Under the pieces are notes generated by a model. The model was not told where the DNA came from. It was given only the letters and a program-made list of their open reading frames with translations, and searched no databases. Both the position numbers and the translations under genes were made by a program. From Agarophyton chilense (Eukaryota > Rhodophyta > Florideophyceae > Gracilariales > Gracilariaceae): DNA of 64,000 bases. This document shows positions 10,251 through 21,560 of this stretch, piece by piece; the stretch's first letter is position 1, and each line of letters begins with the position of its first letter. The stretch is from assembly GCA_030374765.1 (NCBI GenBank), contig JARGXX010000116.1, positions 62,001 through 126,000 of the forward strand, given 5' to 3'.

Positions 10251-11339
10251 ATCTCCGCTCTCAACTGCTCCTCGATTTCGGTTGTTTTACAATGATCCTA
10301 TCACAGCTCAGTCGCAACTACCAAGAAAAGTGTATCCGCGGTTATATTTATATTTATTCGTGCATTTTTCCTGGCCCCGAGTGTTGTCACACGTAGCCAG
10401 CAGCAGCCACCACCGCCGCCGCCTGATCGTGTCTATAGGACCACCGGCCTCATATGAGGTCAACTGGCCTCATACAGTCGCCGAAATTTGAAACACAACA
10501 CGCAATGTGTAGACGCCGAAGCTGCAACGATTCCTCCAATCCCAGAATAAAGCGGATGACGTCAAAGCATTTCATTCACATGCCACATAGATGCATTTCT
10601 ACCTTGCGTGATTTCTACCTTGCGTGCTCTGGAATCCCCTTGTCCACGTGCGTTTTATCGAATATGGCGCGAACAAAAGCGCAAAATACAACGCGCACAA
10701 ACACTCCCTCTAAATATTCCCGCCAAAAAATGGTTAATTGCCTTTATAGGTTGCAACAGTACTCTACAATTGTAATTCTATCACAAGATAAAATCCATCC
10801 ATTCCAAAAAATACAGTCATGCCACCCACTAACCTTACAAACTACGAAAAGGCTAATTTAAAGCACTGCGCAGCGAACAAAAACCGATTTGTCACATAGC
10901 GGATCACATTTTCAGGTACCATTTCACTACATATTGCTTTTTAAAGCGCTATACCGAAAATAATCCTGCCAAAAAGCCTAAAAATTCTCTAAAAATATAT
11001 AGAAAGAGCAAGAAAACCGCTATCCACCCTTGCGTTTACAGAAACTATAGCGCTTATAAACTAATACCGAGAATCAGCTCGTACATTTTTGTTCGATGCA
11101 TAAAAACAAATATTGCGTCAGAATTCTCAACTTTAATACTGAAACTTTTTTAAGGGCCTAAAAAGCAAAAAAATCCACACATAGAAGCATCGTCAATAGA
11201 CACGTCGGTACATATCCCAAATATACTTGTTTTGATTAAAATTGGTTTTTTGAGGAGAATTTAAACTTATGTGGTTGGGACGATTCTTTTTACTATTGAA
11301 ATGATTGGAAAAATGAACAAAGTTAATTTTTTATGCAAA
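10251..11339. other. Thiolase upstream region and AT-rich spacer
   Basis: The first 200-400 bp should hold the thiolase promoter; a TATATTTATATTT stretch lies near 10345-10360. Beyond 10860 the sequence is AT-rich with no supported gene. Confidence 0.4.
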
Positions 11340-11715
11340 TAAATGGTGGTGCATCGGTAATGGTTTGGAGGGATATTTGGTTTGTGGTGTTGCCGAGCTC
11401 ATAATTGGAAGTGGTAGGCAGATTGAGATGAAATATTGATTTATTTTATAGACAGGTTTGCTGCGCTTTGTAGTGGAGATATTTGGAGAATCGTCTACGC
11501 ATATTTTTCAACAAGAAAATGCTTCGATTCAAACCGCAACATACACGCGCAACTGACTACTACAGCATCGTGGGCCGATTATACCTTTGCCTGCGTCGTC
11601 TCCTGATCTCAATATAATTGAGAATTTTTGGGGTGAAATGGAAAGAAAAGTTTATTTAGCGCAACGCACTGGGCGATATTTCGGTGTCGGATACTCATAA
11701 GCTAATTTTTGATAC
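11340..11715 (+). pseudogene. Tc1/mariner transposase fragment
   Basis: Three family motifs survive. Near 11345 the sequence reads GGASVMVW, the Tc1 stretch before the second catalytic Asp region. At about 11506 it reads FQQENASIQTA, equivalent to the family's FQQDNAPxHTA with the catalytic Asp changed to Glu. At about 11599 it reads SPDLNIIENFWGEMERKVY, equivalent to SPDLNPIENLWG with the third catalytic acid in IEN. There is an in-frame TGA near 11551 and at least one frame change before 11500. It is a dead fragment of a cut-and-paste transposase. Confidence 0.75.
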
Positions 11716-11839
11716 TTCCTTTTAAGATGCTCTACTTATGAGAAGCGAATTGTACGATTTTTGTGCTATGGTATTGTGGTATTTTTAGAAGGCAAGGGTA
11801 CCCGCTATAATGGGTCCCTACATGAGAAGAACATTAATT

Positions 11840-12430
11840 AGAAATGTAGTAATATAATAAGTGGCACTTGATTAGTTTATTAATTGAATTAAGTAGTCTA
11901 GTGGCCACAGTAGAACAGTACTTGGGCTCCGGCGATCTCGCCGTCGCCATCACCAAGTAAATGGGTACCATGTGTTCAGCTCTAATTAGGACTGCATTTG
12001 CAGGATAACTACTCCCTTCGGAGGGTATCCGCACTGCCATCGGCTCATTTATCCCACCGGAAGCTCTTAAGGAGTGATCCTTACTACATTTTGTGTGTTT
12101 TCTTGTTTCTTTTATTCCAATATTTTACTGTGTGTTATAGGTTTCTTCTCCGTTCGAGTATTGGGTTGTTTCTTGGATTTTTGTGATTTCTATTACTCTG
12201 TTGGAGTTTTCTTCTTTATTTATGCCTTTATTTCTCCTGTTCCAAGGGTCATCGGCATAAAAATCGTATACTAAATACTCTTTTCCATCCCCAATTTTGT
12301 GGTATATCCTGAAGTCTCCGTGGAGTTACACCCACAGCTAGGAGATACGGAAGGCTCTACGCGGAGTTCCCCTAAGAAGAGAGCAAGGCTTTGAACAACT
12401 TGAGTGTCTTTTCCACTCGCGGAGTATTGC
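11840..12430 (+). mobile_element. Old LTR fragment related to the gypsy E1 LTR
   Basis: From about 12300 to 12430 the sequence follows the last 120 bp of the E1 LTR in order. Shared pieces include CTCCGTGG..AGTTACACCC, an AAGGCTxT segment and GAGCAAGGCTTxGAACA-CTTGAG. Identity is perhaps 65% by eye. The T-rich stretch before it (12080-12280) resembles the T-rich middle of the E1 LTR. The left limit is not resolved. It is probably a decayed solo LTR of a sister family. Confidence 0.5.
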
Positions 12431-13131
12431 ACTAGAGTTTATGCTGGCTACAAGAAATTAAAAAATGTAGAAGAGTTGAAGGAAATAAATGTAGAGGTGT
12501 CGGAAGGAATTTCACTAGCCTACATCTGTGTTCTCGGAATGCTAGTTTGGGCGTCAAAAAAAGAAGAACTAAAATATACAGAAACCCCATGAATTTATTC
12601 ATTTTTGCAGTTCCATATTTTGTCAAAATAACTTCACTCATTCAAAGTTGCTAGTTTTTAGGGAAACTGGACTAGCAAAGAACTGCATAATCCGAAGTTC
12701 TTGGAACCCCCAATCAAATGTGCCTAGTAGAACATTGTGCATGTATTTCAAAATTTCGCTACCCTCCCTCATGTTCGCGTAATAGACAATGAAGCCTGGC
12801 AATAGCAATAAACATCAACAAAGAAATAGAAATCTTGCCCTTTGGCGGCACGTAGACAAATTCCCAAATTACCACAACGCACGTGTCAGTTCCCGCAGTC
12901 CGTCTCGACAGCTCCCCACAGCCCTGCATCACGTGAACTGCATGCCCCACAACTCTCCCCATATAATTATCACCGCACCCCATGCACCATAGAATCCACG
13001 CCCCCTGCTTCTTTTCCCTTCTTCCGCATCAACGCGCCCCCGCATTCTACACCATGCCTCGCTGCTGCTTCTCTCGTTTCTCCTTCTTTGCCCGCACTAC
13101 CTCTGCCCTACAGTGCCACCAAAGAAGGTGA
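12431..13131. other. No recognised gene
   Basis: Only short, unsupported frames occur here. From about 12900 the base composition becomes C-rich on the plus strand, matching the following transposase, so the left end of that transposon probably lies in this interval. No terminal repeat could be matched. Confidence 0.35.
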
Positions 13132-15612
13132 CCTCACCGGATCTCCCCTACAAAATGCACGCGCCCACCAACCATAACCCACTTCCCCCCACGCACAAAG
13201 CGTCACAAGTCCACTCCTCAACTGCACGCCCCTCAAACGCGCCTGTCCGATAACGTCCTCCTCGCAGATGAGGACTCCTACCACCACCAGCAACATGTTC
13301 TCTCCCTCCACACCGCAGACGCACATCACATCGCAAACAGTCCTCTCTGCTCCGTCCCATCCTCAACCCCACTCCCCAAGCCCCCATTCACCCCCATCTT
13401 CGAGCACCCACAGGTAGAGCAGCTCGTCCTCTACATCTCCTTCATTTCTGCCAGCGTCGGCCACCGAAAAGCGGACGAGCTCATCGCCATCCTCAAAGAT
13501 CCAAGCTTCTCCAAGTCAACCTTCCAGCGAACCATCTTTTCCGCCCGTCAATGCATCGAGCTCCAAGAAAACCTCTTGAAGCACCGCATCGGTTCCTTCG
13601 GCTTCGTCCCACACTCCATCCCCGACGCTCTCCACCGCTTCTCCGCAACGGTCTACCTCAAAAACCCAATCGACGTCCTCAAACATCAGCTCTCCCTCGC
13701 ACACCACCACAACATTTTCTTCCACCCCATCCCCCAAAAGTCAAAATCCGGTTCCCACGCATTTGATCACCCAATGGCCGCCTCTCTCGGGCACAACGTT
13801 TTCCCCGCACTCAAATCGGCCATCATACAGTCCAAGACCGACAAGATCATATGGCACTACCCCCACACACCCGGAATGGACTCCTTCATCGGGTTCATCC
13901 AGCTCTACTCGGACAAGTCCTCCACCTTTTTCAAAGCCTCCTCCATCACCTCCTACCCCCTTCACACCACCCTCCCCAACTTCTCGGACTCCTTCAGACG
14001 AAAATGCATCTCTCAAAACCTCACCCTCATCGGTTACCTCCCACCCTCCTTCGAACCCACCGCATCTTCCCCCGAAGCAGACGCTATCCTCCGCTCGTCT
14101 GCATCTATCTATCGCGAAACAAGAATGGAACTCACACAAGGCGCGATCAAAACTATCCTCCAGCCCCTTCCCTCTTCCGGTCTTGTCGGCTTCCCCTTCC
14201 ACGACGCTCACAAAGTCCTCCGTCAATCTCACCCGGCCCTCGCAAGTTACTGCGCAGATATCCCCGAAGTAAAGGACATCCTCGCCATCTCCCACGGAAC
14301 ACGCCCAGAGAGACACAGCCACCGATGTCTCCTCACTCGCTCCCTCCTCAACGAACCCTCTCATAACGCTCCCTCCCGCACTCCCCATCACACCTCCAAC
14401 ACTCGAAAGCTGCACGCCTCTCTCCTCCATGACTCTGAACAGGCGCACCTTTCCCGAAAACCAAGAGTCGCCCGCACCAAGAAAGAGGAAGCACTTACAG
14501 CCCTCCAAGCAGTATCCCTCGCAAAACACAGCTCCACCCTCAAATCCTACCCCCTCCATACCATCTCCCAAGAGCTCACTCCCTACAGCATCTTCGCATT
14601 TGAACCCCTCCACAACTTTCATCTCGGAATCTCCAAGCTCATCAAACTCACAGCCATCGAAAAGCTCAAGTCTGAATCTCTCTTCACCACCATCGGCCTT
14701 TCCAACACCTCCCGCTCCTTCATGTCCGTCCGCACCTCCATAATCAACCACTCAAACTCCATTGCCGCCGCGATCGAAGCTCATTCCCCCGCTCAAGGCC
14801 TCCGCATCAACTTCTCCACCTCCGACAGCGCTCGTAACCTCAACGGATTTTTCACTCCAGAAGGCATACCCGGCATGCCCGAAGCCAAAGTCTACCGTGC
14901 TCTCGATATGGTCTTCCCCTTCATCGGTGCTTTCTTCCACAGATGCTGCAACGAAGTACAAACCGTCCCGATCACCACCATCTTCACCAAATACACCGAC
15001 CTCCTCCTCATGTCCATGCGCTACAAAACCGTTCTAGAATGGACAGAAGATACACTATCAACACTAGAGGACCACATTAGCTCCTTCAAACTCGCAGCAG
15101 TCGCCACTCTCGGCCCTCACCACATCTCCAACCTCGTCACCCTCAAGTTCCACCTCCTCGATCACATCGTCGAAAACATTCGAAGATACGGCGACCTCCA
15201 CTTCATCGATGCTGGTATCTACGAACACGCTCACACCCTCTTCAAAGCTCATTACCGCCACACCTCCAAGGGACGATCCACCGCTTACACCGAAACCATC
15301 CGCGGCACCGACCGGTCGCACGCACTCGAGCACTGGAATCCTATCCCCTCTCACCACTCCCTCTCCTCCTCCTCCTCCTCCTCCCGAACTCCCCCCACAC
15401 CCCGTCAGCCCGTCTTTGTCCGGGACCGTAGAACCATACCACTCTCAGACCTCATCACCGCACATAGGCTCCTCCGCCTCAACCCCCTCTCCAACTCATC
15501 CTCGCTAAAAGATTTCTTCTCGCCAGATATAATTTCCACCCTCTCACAAATAGGAACCACTGCACTCCACTCCTTCATCACCCTCTCTCTCGAAACACTT
15601 TCCCTCCACTAG
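13132..15612 (+). CDS. tnp2/Plavaka-like (CACTA-type) transposase
   Basis: The frame is open from 13132, just after a stop, to the TAG at 15610. It lacks an early in-frame ATG; the first clear coding sense (FEHPQVEQLVLYISFI, then KADELIAIL) appears by about 13400. Recognisable family features are the AFEPLHNFHLGISKLIK motif (about 14600), equivalent to the DPxHN-LG region of tnp2/Plavaka transposases, and LKFHLLDHIVENIRRYG (about 15145) near the C-terminus. A Ser-rich linker follows at about 15360. The product would be a very large CACTA-superfamily DDE transposase. The 678 codons from 13576 are undamaged, but the missing start suggests a decayed or frameshifted 5' end. Codon use is extremely C-rich at third positions, unlike host genes nearby. 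It converges on an unknown gene at 15696-16646. Confidence 0.55.
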   Translation, partial: PHRISPTKCTRPPTITHFPPRTKRHKSTPQLHAPQTRLSDNVLLADEDSYHHQQHVLSLHTADAHHIANSPLCSVPSSTPLPKPPFTPIFEHPQVEQLVLYISFISASVGHRKADELIAILKDPSFSKSTFQRTIFSARQCIELQENLLKHRIGSFGFVPHSIPDALHRFSATVYLKNPIDVLKHQLSLAHHHNIFFHPIPQKSKSGSHAFDHPMAASLGHNVFPALKSAIIQSKTDKIIWHYPHTPGMDSFIGFIQLYSDKSSTFFKASSITSYPLHTTLPNFSDSFRRKCISQNLTLIGYLPPSFEPTASSPEADAILRSSASIYRETRMELTQGAIKTILQPLPSSGLVGFPFHDAHKVLRQSHPALASYCADIPEVKDILAISHGTRPERHSHRCLLTRSLLNEPSHNAPSRTPHHTSNTRKLHASLLHDSEQAHLSRKPRVARTKKEEALTALQAVSLAKHSSTLKSYPLHTISQELTPYSIFAFEPLHNFHLGISKLIKLTAIEKLKSESLFTTIGLSNTSRSFMSVRTSIINHSNSIAAAIEAHSPAQGLRINFSTSDSARNLNGFFTPEGIPGMPEAKVYRALDMVFPFIGAFFHRCCNEVQTVPITTIFTKYTDLLLMSMRYKTVLEWTEDTLSTLEDHISSFKLAAVATLGPHHISNLVTLKFHLLDHIVENIRRYGDLHFIDAGIYEHAHTLFKAHYRHTSKGRSTAYTETIRGTDRSHALEHWNPIPSHHSLSSSSSSSRTPPTPRQPVFVRDRRTIPLSDLITAHRLLRLNPLSNSSSLKDFFSPDIISTLSQIGTTALHSFITLSLETLSLH

Positions 15613-15695
15613 CACCATCCCGACATCCGTCCCTTCTATGTCACAGCACTCACGTCCGCGTACATCGTCGGTGGGTAAATCCCTACATTGCAGGA

Positions 15696-16646
15696 TTACC
15701 GCCCGGCACAAAACGAAATCACACTCACGGATCCCCCATCCCAGTCATTCAATGCATCTTCGCCGCTCCCTTTTGCGGATTCTTCTCCCATTGGCTTCTT
15801 CCCTTCCCTCCCACTCATTCTCTGCAAACGAGTAAAATACAACTCTTCCGGTTTGCAGGCTCCAATGTGGCAATCCAGTACAGCACCAAGACGTTTCGTC
15901 AAGTTGTTCACAAATAATTGCTCTTGCACTGCAAGGTAGATCTCTCCAGACGAAGGCATCCAAATTCCCAACGTCCCAACCCTCTCTACATTTCTTTCCA
16001 CCCTCCTCCCTTCCCCCGCAAGAAACCCATAGTGCTCAAACTCCACACCATTCCTCTCCCTCACTACGTCCGAAGCCACCCCCAATATCCCCTCCACTGC
16101 AAGCGGTAAGTACTTACCGTATAAATAAGAAAACAATAATTGCCTTTGGTCCTCGCGTCCAACATTCCTGTCCATCGCCGCAAGAACGAAAGTAATCCAC
16201 GCATCCAGCCTTGCGAGATGCATCACCGTCCCATCCACGTACTGATTCTCCCCGTCATTTTCCATTCTAACATCGTACCCCATAAACTCCTCCACCACTT
16301 CCACCGAAACTCCATTCCTAAAGTACAAATCTCCACCATCAAATCTTCTGAACTTCGGAAGAGGCCTCGACTTCGAATAAATCAGATCTTCAACCAGACG
16401 CATGCCCCATGCCTATAGCCTCCTTGTGACATCCTCATCCTCCACCCAAAACTTCTTCCGCGCCTCTTCTCTCTGCTTCTTGAACTCCATTTTGAGCTCC
16501 GTGTCCTCCTGCAACTTCACACGCCCCGCAATCAAGTCATACCCGAGCAGCCCAAAGAATCGGTCACGTGCACCCCGCTTCCGTACCCCTACCACATCAC
16601 TCAGCGTCTGTCTCATCCGGCGTCTTAAACACATATCCTCACTCAC
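15696..16646 (-). pseudogene. Unknown transposon-associated protein, one internal stop
   Basis: One minus-strand frame of about 316 codons from ATG 16646 to 15696, interrupted by a TAG at 16413-16415. The first 77 residues are strongly charged and coiled-coil-like (MEFKKQREEARKKFW). The rest reads as a globular protein (VMHLARLDAWITFVLAAMD, LFSYLYGKYLPLAVEGIL) with an acidic, Gly-rich tail. I do not recognise the family. Its tail-to-tail position 84 bp from the tnp2-like transposase, and a mirror-image third-position bias (G-rich on the coding strand), suggest that it belongs to the same transposon as an accessory gene. Such convergent accessory genes are known for CACTA elements. A start after the TAG (ATG 16403) would still give 235 residues, so the shorter form may be the true protein. 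Confidence 0.4.
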
Positions 16647-17149
16647 CTCGTCAACGCACTCCTCCTTCCTACTGGACGGCCACGTAGTAGGAAAGTCTAC
16701 CCTTCGCAGACGAAAGCTCGTTAGAGCCGATTACGCTAGAGCTAACTACCCTATACTGTAGAGGGGCTAAATCGCTCAAGAAGTTTTATATCTAGATATT
16801 AATTTGTGGCCCTTATCTCTTTGCACAGTACACATGGTACCGATTTGAGTGCCAACTCCAACATAAACGAGAAAACAAGGGGTTCACAACTAACTTGTTC
16901 CTTGTTAAGGATTCCTTAACCAGAGCTCCGGACAAGATACAACAAGTAGTTGTCCGTTCAACAACGACCGTAGTCTATCAACTACCCTCCTTGTCGAGTG
17001 GGGATTTACGAACCTCATCTTATAGCTCGCTAGTGCTGTAGCTCGATCACTCCCTTTCCCCTTTGCCGCAAGTATTCCCAACGGCAGTCGGAATGCTATC
17101 GCAGTTGTCTGCTATCTCCATTAAAGCGGATACAGCACCAGTTCTACGA
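16647..17149. other. Right flank of the tnp2-like transposon
   Basis: At 16715-16760 the sequence has repeated TTAGAGC/GCTAGAG units followed by a TATACTGTAGAGGGG end, which could be a transposon terminus, but no partner was found on the left. The rest shows nothing that I can name. Confidence 0.3.
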
Positions 17150-19850
17150 TTTTCTTAAACGCATGGAGTTCCTGGACGTAGACGAAAAGACGCGCAAGAC
17201 TCCGTAGGACAACACGAAGCGCTGCAAGCCGTGTCAGCAATTTGCGGAAGCCCCTAGCTGCTTCATGTTAACCCTCCGAGACTAGAAGAACTTGAAGAGC
17301 TCAGTGTTGGTCGACATATTCTACATCAAGGCAAAATCCATCCTGCACGTGGTTGATCAGTCGACGAGGTATCCGGTTGCACGCTGGCTACCTTCTGTCT
17401 CGGCCGAAGCGGGATAAACGGCAATGCGCCCATGCTGGATTGATGTTTATCTCTGACCCCCAGACCTGGAGACCTGCGATGTGGGTAAGCAGTTCATGGC
17501 GAAAATCTTCCTGGCGAACGCCACAATGATGAACATCGAGACGAAGGCTGTCCCCATCGAGGCCTCCAACTCCATGTCATTTGAAAAGCGCCATCACACG
17601 TGAGTCCACCCAGCGTTCAAGATAATCATGTCTGAGACACCGGACAACTCTGATGTCGACACACTTCAAACGGCAGTGAAGGCTGTCAACGACTCGAAAG
17701 GATCGGATGGGCTCGTCCCTACACTACTTGTGTACGAATACATTCCTCGACACGGTGTACATCAAGAGGAGCCAGCTGTTACAACGTACAAGCGTTCCGT
17801 AGCCCTGCGCATGTTCACAGCTGAGATAGTGAGACACTTCGCGCGTCTCCAAGTCTCCGACGCAGTACGCACTTGTAATGGCCCGGACACATCTGATGTA
17901 CGCAACGCACCGATCGACTCTCACGCCATAATCTACCACCCAGAGAAAGAAAGGTAGAAAGGTCCATTCAGCATCCTGAATGATTAAGGCGAACACTGCA
18001 CGCTTCTGCTGCCCCCTCCCTTGGAATGTTCGAAGTTCAGAACATCTGTAGTCAAGCGATATCTGCCCGAGGAAGAAACAGCAGATTCATCAGATGTAGA
18101 TATGGTAACCGTCCCTCCACAAGACCCAGCTATAAGCAATGGTTATGCGTCAGAGGTTGATCTAAGAAACGCAAAGACACCATACGCCCATCTGATGGAA
18201 AAAAGTCAGCCAGAGCCTGCCATGACCGAAGCAGCGCCGTGCAAGAAAATCGAAGCGTCACGTTTGAAGGAGATCAACGCCATATTGGAACGTGACATGT
18301 TTGAGGTTGCAGATGAGCCTGAAGCTGACGGTCTTCGTATCTTAGAATCTCGCTTTTTGGACCACCTAAAGCACAAGCGAACACCTGCCGTTTTCGACAA
18401 ATCACGCTTCGTTGTGAAAGGTTTTTTAAACAAACCCAGTATATTGACACTCGCCCCAACGGTACAGCGTGCATTACAACGGCTTCTATTCGTGCTGAAT
18501 GCAAGCGATCCCCACTTCATCATCGTGATGGTCGATGTCACGCAAGCCTACACACAGTCTGAGGATCTTCTTCTTCGCCCGATCTTCATACGGCCACCGT
18601 CATGCCTAGGATACCCTCCTGATGTATTGTTCAACGTTAAAAGAACTGTTTATGGTATACTAAAACCTGGTATCTATTGGTTCAAGACATATCATATGTA
18701 TCACATGGACGACTTGAATCTCAAGCCATCAATTTATGACTCGTGTTTCATTCTTGCGGAGCGATGTATGGCGATTAAAGCTTTCAATTGGGATACAACG
18801 AGGAGTATGTGCTGTCTGCTGACCGGACGAAACATCCTACGTATGCAAAAAAGCATTCTTGGAAAGGCAGCAGAGTGTCAAGCACAAGTTTGAATCCAAA
18901 TCCGCCGTTCTTCTCGACAACGGGAAACATTTGGATATCAATAGAGCCATACTTCAGAATGGTGGAAAAATGCTCATCATATTGCAGTCTGACCACATCA
19001 ACAATATGTAGAAGCTCCACCCCAAGTTCTTCGAGAAGAAGAACTTCTTCGCGAAGCGCGCACGAGGAGCCTAAATTGCTCCTGTTTGCAGGCCGGATGT
19101 TAAATACTGGCTTTCCCGTCTCGCACAGTACCCAAATCCGACAGAGAAAGAGTGAAATGAATTGAAAAAACTGGTTACCACGTTCCAGAACTCCGCGAAG
19201 GTCGGACTCGCCTTTGTTCTCCTTGAAGCCAAGAACATATCGATCGGCCTCTTCATCGACGCTGGATTTGCAACAAACAAGGACATGACTTCCCAGCTTG
19301 GTTACTTTATGGTGCTCATGGATGACAAGAGCAACGCCAACATCGTACATTACGACAGCACAAAATCAAAGCGCATAACGAGAAGTTTGCTGGCAGCGGA
19401 GCTTTTTGAAATGGTCCAATAATTCGGCGCTTGCTCAACGATAAGGCTCGGGGTAAACGACTTGTTCGGGAGGAGCGATCCGTTCAAAATGTATAGGAAC
19501 TCACGCAGCCTGTTAGACTGCTTCATCAACATCCATGGCACGACCGAGAAGCGTCTGCTGATCGACTTGTGCATGCTGTGAAAAAGCTACGAGCGCCACG
19601 AGATATAAGAGGTGTTCGGAATCCCGACTCATCATAACCAGGCGGATGCTTACAGGAAGCCCTACACGTGCCACACCTTGAAAGAACTGATGGAGTCCAA
19701 CAAGTTATGCATCACGCCCAACGTATGGGGTGAACGTCCTAAGCCCGTCTCAGTCCAGCGCATTCTCGCGAATTTCCAAGTTCGCCGACTGTCGGTTCAC
19801 ATGTATGCTCGAATGCGTTGCTGTGAAGTTGGAATTGGCTGACACTGAGT
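17150..19850 (+). mobile_element. Degenerate Ty1/copia retrotransposon
   Basis: Fragments of a copia polyprotein occur in the expected order. Integrase is at about 17160-17640 (KRCKPCQQF, VDQSTRYPVARWLPS, CDVGKQFMAKIF), with several stops. RVT_2-type reverse transcriptase is at 18021-18890 (SRFVVKGF, APTVQRALQRLLF, MVDVTQAYTQS), with the catalytic YxDD replaced by a damaged HMDD-like region. Copia RNase H is at 19162-19422 (GLFIDAGFATNKDMTSQLGY, RSLLAAELFEM), and a C-terminal remnant follows to about 19842. Reading frames change several times. LTRs were not identified. The element is dead. Confidence 0.75.
18021..18893 (+). pseudogene. Copia reverse transcriptase segment
   Basis: This is the longest open piece of the copia relic at 17150-19850, 290 codons. 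It carries the N-terminal RVT_2 landmarks: a RLKEINAIL spacer, ESRFLDHLKHKR, SRFVVKGF, then APTVQRALQRLLF and VDVTQAYTQS, where the first catalytic Asp sits. The sequence becomes irregular after YGILKPG, and the frame ends before the conserved catalytic YVDD-like motif is complete. It would have copied the element's RNA into DNA. It cannot be functional alone. Confidence 0.7.
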
Positions 19851-20736
19851 AAGGCCATAGGCCACATGAAAGCCTGACTGACTTTGCATGATCATAAGCT
19901 AGTATGACCAATAACGTTCGCCCATATCATGTTATGGTATACGCATGACACTCACCTATGAATACATAGGCTTGAAGCGTATCTACCGCCTGACAGTCAA
20001 CTTAATGCTATCTCTATCCGCTTGAGAATCAATTTCTACGATCTGGAATCCATCGTAGTAGTATAAGTACAGAGGTAGCTGAGTAGTCTACGGAGTTGGA
20101 GGTAAGAAAGAAGTAAACGACAAACACCCGACTGCGCGACTCTGCGGAGGAACCTTCGGACGGCGCCGTTAGGCAATTGTTCGGTTCATTTGCACCACTG
20201 TGCGCACTGAAAACTTCACTTCCTCAAAAACTACTGTATTCGGATATAATATAAACCAATAAAACATCCGTGTTGCCGGTGGAACCTGAGTTTCATTTGA
20301 AAAGCCACCAATTGCTGTTACAATTCTTTTTTACATATAACAGCTTTTCATCGTACGAAGGGGGCTTTCTTGCGCTGTATCAGAGATTCTGGTTTTCACT
20401 AAAGTTATAAAAGCATTGTTGGGCATCATAGAATTGAGTTTATTGGCTTTCAAATGGTTTGAAGGCAGAAGTCCTATTTGACTGCTTTACTAAAGTTTCT
20501 GCGGATTTTTTTTTAATATGGATCATCAAACTTTTCCCTTTTGTTGTATATGGTTTAGAGAATAAATCAAAAATCTTGGCATCTTACAGTAGATGCATAT
20601 GTCTTTTTCTCTTATAACTTGATTTTTAAATATTTTTTGTCAACATTGAAGATTGGTCAACATTTCTGGAAAAGTAGTACACTTTCCAATCCCGGAAAAA
20701 GTATGATTTTCTTATGCAAATATTTCTTAAAATGTT
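19851..20736. other. AT-rich spacer, possible decayed LTR
   Basis: Downstream of the copia relic one would expect its 3' LTR. The stretch 19860-20280 has mixed composition that could be one, but no second copy exists upstream to prove it. From 20280 to 20736 it is AT-rich with no gene. Confidence 0.3.
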
Positions 20737-21560
20737 TCAAAAGAAAAAAAGAGTATTAGCATGAAAGAGCAGAAAAAGAAACCCAAATTGTGTCGACAGG
20801 TCATCATTTTGTGCAAGTGATGAATTTACATAAACTTTTAAGTACTGCTCGTTCCTTCTGAATGTCTTGTACATGATCGAACTTCTTATGGTGCTTTTCG
20901 TAATCTGAAGGTCTGTCATGGGGACAAGGAGGGACCGAAAGGCGTCTTAAGGCACCTCCGATGACTTTAGCTACGTGTCTAAAATGGTAAGGATTTCAGC
21001 TACCAGGAAAGACATTTGAAAAGCCCTCTCAATTTCATTTTAGGTGATTTCTTGGAAATTTTGAGCACACATCGTCAACATTTCTCTGACGGCTACCAGA
21101 CTCTTCTCAGTGGGGGCTAATTGATTGTTCAGATATTCAACTGTTTCTTTTGCCGTCTTGGAGAGGGTCAACGCGATTAGAGCCATTTCGCCCCACACCC
21201 CGATCGCGTTCGTATATTCCCATTCTTTGGCCGATCGTTGGTACTTAATTTTCAGTAAGTTGAATAAGACATCCGTCGGAGGCTTGAAGTAGGGAATATA
21301 CGTAGCAAGCACATGAGACCCCTGACTGAGCACGATTTCGTCACGCACCATTGACAGCGTTTTGAACTCTTACATCCGCGAAGATATTCTGATTCGGCGC
21401 AGACATCAGCCAGGTTGTACGAACCTGCATGGCGTGGTCGAAGTTCTTGCTAGCGGGGTCAGCGGCGGCAAGGGGCGGGAATTGGTTGGTGTGCATCTTA
21501 CTGGATGAAGCGGGTCATGGTTGGTATAAGTTGTCACCGCTTTGCCAAGGCGAGATTTCA
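20737..21560 (-). mobile_element. Internally deleted copia relic on the minus strand
   Basis: Read on the minus strand, a gag-like part comes first (21560-21040). A frame starting MHTNQFPPLAAADP passes through VRTTWLMSAPNQNIFADVRVQNAVNGA, then shifts frame into HVLATYIPYFKPPTDVLFNLL and WEYTNAIGVWGEMALIAL. Only about 120 bp further on comes a copia RNase H piece (20919-20737) with YVNSSLAQNDDLSTQFGF. Integrase and reverse transcriptase are missing between them. This looks like a deletion derivative of a copia element in the opposite orientation to the relic at 17150-19850. The RNase H assignment is firm; the gag assignment is weaker. Confidence 0.55.

Noticed and set aside
13741-14751. Long minus-strand frame of 336 codons opposite the tnp2-like transposase
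   Set aside because: Composition is Gly/Val/Glu-rich in the way expected from the mirror of C-rich codons on the plus strand, and the plus strand carries the recognisable motifs.
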